Shown here piece by piece: positions 6,260-9,544 of a DNA stretch of 9,544 bases; within the stretch, counting starts at the first letter, position 1; each line of letters opens with the position of its first letter. Position numbers and translations under genes: made by a program. The notes below the pieces were generated by a model, which was given only the letters and a program-made list of their open reading frames with translations, was not told where the DNA came from and searched no databases. This DNA comes from Bacteroidota bacterium. GTDB lineage: Bacteria > Bacteroidota > Ignavibacteria > UBA10030. The DNA is taken from contig DOWV01000118.1 of the NCBI GenBank assembly GCA_003519375.1, positions 1,167-10,710 of the forward strand, given 5' to 3'.

Positions 6260-6658
6260 TCATGCTCCTTCCTTTTCAGCCCTCACATACGCCTTGAGTA
6301 CTCTCGTCAGGCTCGGAAGAGGTTCATCCAATGTCAGGAGGTCCTTTACGACGTCCGATAACGATAGCGTGAATGCTCGTACTTGTAGAGATACGATCTT
6401 TGCAACCATTTCAGTTTCACCCTTCAAGGTTGAGAGCACTGATGCAACCAGTTCAGGCCGCCGAGCCCAGACCACACGGCGGGGCTCATTCTCAGCACCT
6501 GCAAGCTTGTCAGCCCGTTGCACCAGGATCTCTGCTTCCTCCCCTATTCCAAATACTATGAACAGAACGGTTGGCACCTCATCGATGAGGTGTTTGAAAA
6601 GCCGATTTGCCAGTGCAGCATCGTCGGTTGGCAGGATTGTTGTCTTCTTCAGTTCCAT
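6260..6658 (-). CDS. Small soluble protein of unknown function (132 residues)
   Basis: I do not recognise this protein. It has no signal peptide or membrane helix. The sequence suggests an alpha/beta fold: a buried strand at 29-38 (PTVLFIVFGI), acidic and helical stretches (GEEAEILVQRADKL, ELVASVLSTLKG), and a helical C-terminus ending LKAYVRAEKEGA. I chose the ATG at 6658 because GGAGG lies about five bases before it. An in-frame TTG four codons upstream overlaps that Shine-Dalgarno and is unlikely. The gene ends three bases before the exported coiled-coil gene begins, so the two are probably made in proportion. It follows the three-helix membrane protein gene after 179 bases. A cytosolic partner or regulator of the membrane proteins is a reasonable inference, with no direct support. 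Confidence 0.78.
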   Translation of the reverse strand: MELKKTTILPTDDAALANRLFKHLIDEVPTVLFIVFGIGEEAEILVQRADKLAGAENEPRRVVWARRPELVASVLSTLKGETEMVAKIVSLQVRAFTLSLSDVVKDLLTLDEPLPSLTRVLKAYVRAEKEGA

Positions 6659-6706
6659 TGGGTCCTCCAAGTTCAGTGAATATGTCGATTTTTACCCTTC
6701 CGTCTT

Positions 6707-6735
6707 TGAGTCCTCTTTTTCTCCTCCAGGACTCA
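6707..6735. repeat. Inverted repeat in the gap before the 132-residue gene
   Basis: TGAGTCC (6707-6713) pairs perfectly with GGACTCA (6729-6735) across a 15-base loop. On the transcribed (minus) strand the loop contains GGAGGAG but no start codon follows at a useful distance. No T-run follows on either strand, so it is not an obvious terminator. It is the only structure I see in the 179-base gap 6659-6837. Confidence 0.35.
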
Positions 6736-6837
6736 GACACTCCTAAGACTTCCTCTTTCCAATTCATTTGTTGTCCGATGAAAGTTCGGTTTCTTCTCCG
6801 GTTCGCGGCTCAGCCCACTCTATCTTTTTCCATTCCC

Positions 6838-7776
6838 TCACTCCGATTTCTGCGATTTATTCCTCAGGCTGTCTTTAAATCCGACAACCGTCTTCAAGAA
6901 GTCATACCAGAACGGCGCTCCGAGGCTTACGAGCAGCGTCATACCGAGCCAGCCCAGAAACGATTTCCCAATGTTCTTGAACCAATCACCGCTCAACCAC
7001 CCCGTCAGGAATGCATCGCGCTGAGCCTGTCTCCACCGGAGCACCTGAAATCCGTTCGCGTGGATAACCGCCTGAATATCACCCAGCTGCTTCTCAATCT
7101 CCTTCTTGATTTGCTGGTCACTCATCGGTTTTACCTTCGAACTGTCTCCTGCCACTGCATGCAGTCGATGCAAAACGGAATCCGTCGGAGCCGACACGAC
7201 GCGGCCCGCCCACGCGACAGCGGCATCGCGCAAGACCTTGTCCGTGGAAAACTCCCTGTAGATCTCGAAGACGTTCGCATTGAGCACGATAACCGTCACG
7301 GCGCCTATCAGAACAGTCCAGAGTCTCATCCTCCGCTCGTACAGGTCCTGGAATGCTTTCTTCGTGAATTCGAACCATGTATCGATCTCGAGCTGGACGC
7401 GTTTCAACTCATCCTTCGCTTTTGAAAACATCGGCAGCCTTTGGACGATCTTGTGCAAATCCTCGACCGGCATTCGCTCCAACAAGTCGAGATCCTTGTA
7501 CCCGAAGGTCTTGACTGCCGTTTCGAGTTCCCGAACAATCTCCTCGGCACGTGGATCCGCCCCCTCCATCATCGTCGTGATCCGGCTCATTCCGAAGAAC
7601 CGGCTCTCCTTATCGTCTTTCTGAGGAGAGCCAAACATTGCCAGGATCTGAAAGCGCATGTAGTTCGACTTCAAGTCGAGTATTTGTTTCATGATTTGCT
7701 GCACTGCCTGCACAATGAGGCTCAACCCCATCGCCACTGCGGCGGTAGCCATGATCGCATCGAGCGTTTCAAGCAT
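6838..7776 (-). CDS. Three-helix inner-membrane protein of a widespread uncharacterised family
   Basis: This 312-residue protein has a membrane helix at the N-terminus (about 7-28), a second at about 153-171 and a third near the C-terminus (about 271-293). Charged, helical soluble regions lie between them (45-150 and 175-265). Two motifs match a large family of unannotated bacterial membrane proteins as I remember it. One is a WF-x(n)-RR block before a helix ending VLNANVFEIYREF. The other is GWLGMTLLVSLGAPFWYDFL near the end (family form close to LGAPFWFDLL). The start at 7776 is chosen for the GGAG Shine-Dalgarno seven bases upstream and for the membrane helix that begins there. An upstream in-frame start would only add polar residues. 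It sits between the single-pass 390-residue protein and the small soluble protein in a one-directional gene run. Function is unknown; scaffold or anchor in the envelope is an inference. Confidence 0.87.
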   Translation of the reverse strand: MLETLDAIMATAAVAMGLSLIVQAVQQIMKQILDLKSNYMRFQILAMFGSPQKDDKESRFFGMSRITTMMEGADPRAEEIVRELETAVKTFGYKDLDLLERMPVEDLHKIVQRLPMFSKAKDELKRVQLEIDTWFEFTKKAFQDLYERRMRLWTVLIGAVTVIVLNANVFEIYREFSTDKVLRDAAVAWAGRVVSAPTDSVLHRLHAVAGDSSKVKPMSDQQIKKEIEKQLGDIQAVIHANGFQVLRWRQAQRDAFLTGWLSGDWFKNIGKSFLGWLGMTLLVSLGAPFWYDFLKTVVGFKDSLRNKSQKSE

Positions 7777-7846
7777 GACATAACTCCTTTCGTGTGACGG
7801 TTCGCTTGTTGAAGCTTCTTCACCTGGCGGCCCGGCATCTCCAGCT

Positions 7847-9019
7847 TTAGAATTTTTTGAGGCTCCCCGCCAACGCCTGTCCAAGCTCTCTGGATTTTTC
7901 TCCTCTCTGAGTAGCGATAAGCCACTCTTTCACCCTCGATCGTACTTTGGGGTCTCCATTCGTTGAAAACGACTCGAGGATGTAGAGGCAGTGTTTCTTC
8001 GCTCGCACGCTTGTGGTGACGGTGTATTCTCTGAAGAGATGCTGAAGTGATCGCGAATCCTGAAGCTTGTAGAGGAACCAGGCCATTCTCCGGCTCTCGT
8101 AGTCACTCCCGGTGTGCAGCAACGCGACAGCCGAGCGGTAAAACCTGTCGTCAAAAATCGCTGACGATGATCCAGCCGATGTCAGCATAAAGAGCGAATC
8201 GTATTCCGTGAGCACCGCGGCATAGTCCGCCGTTGCCCCTTTGTTCCCTCTTGCAAGGGCCTTTTTCAGACTTTCCGCAACAGCGATCTTGATCGGCGCC
8301 CCGGCTGCCGGCAAAAGGAACCGCACGTTCCGGTCGCTGATCGGATCGCTTGATTTCCGAAAATCTCTGAGGAGGACGGCCGCCGAATCCCTTGCAAGCA
8401 CCTTGATGGGCGATTTCGACTGTGCAAACACGCGGGGAACGATCATCGCCAGGAAGTTGCCATCAGATTGTTCCGGCGATGAAACGGCATTCACCGGCGT
8501 GCTTGCCGCAAGCGCTCTTCGATCAAGATCGAGTTTCAGGACGATGCGATTTTCGTCAGTTGCCCTCTGCAATTTTGAAGGAATGAACTCGGTGCGGAAG
8601 AGATACCGTGAGCCCTTTATCTCCGGGTTGGCCGGGTCCTGATAGAATTCTGCAACGTAGAAATGGACTTTCGTGTTCAGCTCCTTCGGCGTAACCTTCA
8701 GGATCCATTCAAAATAGAACCGATCGTCAGCGATCTTTTTCTTCTTGACATAGAGCTTATCACCATTGATCTCCGTGAGCCAGGCCGACAGCGGCAGGTA
8801 CGGTTCGTCAGAGCCTTGAATCTCACCCCGGATTTCCTGCTCCTCATCAAGCGCCATTTCCCACACCTCGGGCCAGAAGACACGGACCGACGAACCTATG
8901 AAGTAGGCGACGAAGAGAAGGTAGACAAATACCCGGACGAACTTCGGCATGGCTTTGAAGTTCTTCTCGATGAAATCCCAGATCTGTTTCAGTGGATCAC
9001 TCGCAAGTTTCGCCGTCAT
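7847..9019 (-). CDS. Single-pass membrane protein with a beta domain and helical-repeat-like C-terminus
   Basis: I do not recognise this 390-residue protein. After a short basic N-terminus there is one membrane helix (about 27-47, RVFVYLLFVAYFIGSSVRVF). By the positive-inside rule the remaining 340 residues are outside the cytoplasm. Residues 62-170 look like a beta-sandwich (EIRGEIQGSDEPYLPLSAWL, then alternating strands such as FYFEWILKV and VHFYVAEFY). Residues 205-390 are mostly helical. The pairs around RRMAWFLYKLQDSRSLQHLF and KKHCLYILESFSTNGDPKVR resemble HEAT-type repeats, although I cannot confirm this. The ATG at 9019 has AAGGAG six bases upstream. A longer in-frame version would add a Cys/His-rich leader and lacks this support. 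It follows the lysozyme gene after 56 bases and precedes the three-helix membrane gene after 70 bases. This fits one operon. Confidence 0.86.
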   Translation of the reverse strand: MTAKLASDPLKQIWDFIEKNFKAMPKFVRVFVYLLFVAYFIGSSVRVFWPEVWEMALDEEQEIRGEIQGSDEPYLPLSAWLTEINGDKLYVKKKKIADDRFYFEWILKVTPKELNTKVHFYVAEFYQDPANPEIKGSRYLFRTEFIPSKLQRATDENRIVLKLDLDRRALAASTPVNAVSSPEQSDGNFLAMIVPRVFAQSKSPIKVLARDSAAVLLRDFRKSSDPISDRNVRFLLPAAGAPIKIAVAESLKKALARGNKGATADYAAVLTEYDSLFMLTSAGSSSAIFDDRFYRSAVALLHTGSDYESRRMAWFLYKLQDSRSLQHLFREYTVTTSVRAKKHCLYILESFSTNGDPKVRSRVKEWLIATQRGEKSRELGQALAGSLKKF

Positions 9020-9075
9020 GGCTTTCTCCTTCGTACATGGCATACATGGTGGATGGTGACAGATCCCTCGGCCGC

Positions 9076-9544
9076 TTATGCCCACCCGTGATTCTGAAAC
9101 CATCCGGCCCGGTTGAGGGTATCGCTGGAATAGTTGCGGCCGGCTGTATAGAAGTCGACATCTCGCCCATCCCGAACCGCGCGCAGAACATTGCCCGCGC
9201 CCGTATTGTAGCTCGCGACCGCCGACTGAAGAAGCCTCAAACCTGTGACTGTTGGCTCCCGGCGGATGAAGAAATCACGGTTTTCCGCCAACACCTTCGC
9301 CCCGTAGTCAATATTCCCTTTTGGATCTTTCCAGTTGCCTGTCCGGGCGAATTCGTGGGCATCGAAATCTATTTGCATCAACCCGCGGCCAAATCCTCCT
9401 GCGTCAGATGGCAATCCTGCCGTGCGGAAGCGCGTCGGAAATCTTCTGGCGACTGCATCGCCTGTACCTGACGGACCGATCGGGTTCAGGGCCAATCCCC
9501 AGCGAGACTCTCTCGACCCGATTCCGGCAAGGAGTGAGGCGGGG
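9076..9544 (-). CDS. Goose-type lysozyme-like peptidoglycan hydrolase (5' end outside window)
   Basis: The frame is open to the window edge, giving 155 visible C-terminal residues. The order of motifs matches goose-type lysozyme (GH23), which cuts the MurNAc-GlcNAc bond of peptidoglycan. AGIGSRESRWG carries the catalytic glutamate (visible residue 12, codon at 9508-9510). GFGRGLMQID follows, then an SAVASYNTGAGNV block and YSSDTLNRAGWFQNHGW at the end, all in the order seen in goose egg-white lysozyme. Aspartates in LPSD (visible residue 47) and MQID (59) are candidates for the two conserved acidic residues. Between the glutamate and the first of these there are roughly 20 more residues than in the egg-white enzyme. 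The N-terminus is not seen, so export or a cell-wall-binding domain cannot be judged. Neighbouring membrane-protein genes downstream suggest a role at the envelope. An in-frame TTG at 9495 is not the real start, because the catalytic glutamate is upstream of it. Confidence 0.9.
   Translation of the reverse strand, partial: PASLLAGIGSRESRWGLALNPIGPSGTGDAVARRFPTRFRTAGLPSDAGGFGRGLMQIDFDAHEFARTGNWKDPKGNIDYGAKVLAENRDFFIRREPTVTGLRLLQSAVASYNTGAGNVLRAVRDGRDVDFYTAGRNYSSDTLNRAGWFQNHGWA

Noticed and set aside
6579..6767. 62-residue minus-strand frame beginning MNWKEEVLGV in the gap before the 132-residue gene
   Set aside because: It has no Shine-Dalgarno, overlaps the start of the next gene in another frame, and its second half is clearly the shadow of that gene. 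I keep it only as a remark on the gap.
7810..7822. Short hairpin TGAAG-N3-CTTCA between the two membrane-protein genes
   Set aside because: A five-base stem with no T-run is expected by chance and does not look like a terminator or regulatory site.
9076..9495. Lysozyme starting at the in-frame TTG at 9495
   Set aside because: The frame stays open to the window edge and the catalytic SRES motif lies upstream of that codon, so the true start is outside the window.

Overview
The window (about half GC by eye) is compact, gene-dense bacterial DNA. A secreted protein with a Sec-type signal peptide and a beta-rich C-terminus, plus a lysozyme encoded beside membrane proteins, point to a double-membrane (Gram-negative) bacterium. 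Short low-complexity repeats between genes, including an octamer-repeat hairpin, remind me of Bacteroidota/Chlorobiota/Ignavibacteriota-type environmental genomes. That placement is a weak guess. I see no tRNA, rRNA, CRISPR array, insertion sequence or integrase, and no stretch over 300 bases without a gene.

Left part (1-2761). A probable 3' end of an unidentified plus-strand gene (1-57) converges on a DUF72/YecE-family gene (71-1018, minus). That gene is divergent from a LexA/CI-like repressor with a helix-turn-helix and an S24 peptidase domain (1217-1867, plus). The region between them carries two near-identical inverted repeats, YGACA-N4-TGTCR. One fills the 17-base spacer of a good sigma70-like promoter for the DUF72 gene. 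The other overlaps a TTGACA box facing the repressor. This looks like a self-contained, possibly damage-responsive switch. An octamer-repeat hairpin sits in the repressor leader just before its ribosome binding site. Downstream is a six-helix DUF4386 membrane protein (2057-2761).

Right part (2822-9544, all minus, transcribed right to left). In transcription order: a goose-type lysozyme cut by the window edge (9544-9076); a 390-residue single-pass protein with a predicted extracytoplasmic beta domain and helical region (9019-7847); a 312-residue three-helix membrane protein of a widespread uncharacterised family (7776-6838); a 132-residue soluble protein (6658-6260); a 638-residue exported coiled-coil protein with a beta-rich C-terminus (6256-4340); and a glycerophosphodiester phosphodiesterase with an unfamiliar N-terminal domain (4258-2822). 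The first five have good Shine-Dalgarno sequences where visible, and the 6260/6256 pair is translationally coupled. Together they read as an envelope-spanning set: a wall hydrolase, two inner-membrane proteins, a cytosolic partner and an exported coiled-coil/beta protein. I do not recognise it as a named system. It is the best candidate here for something undescribed.
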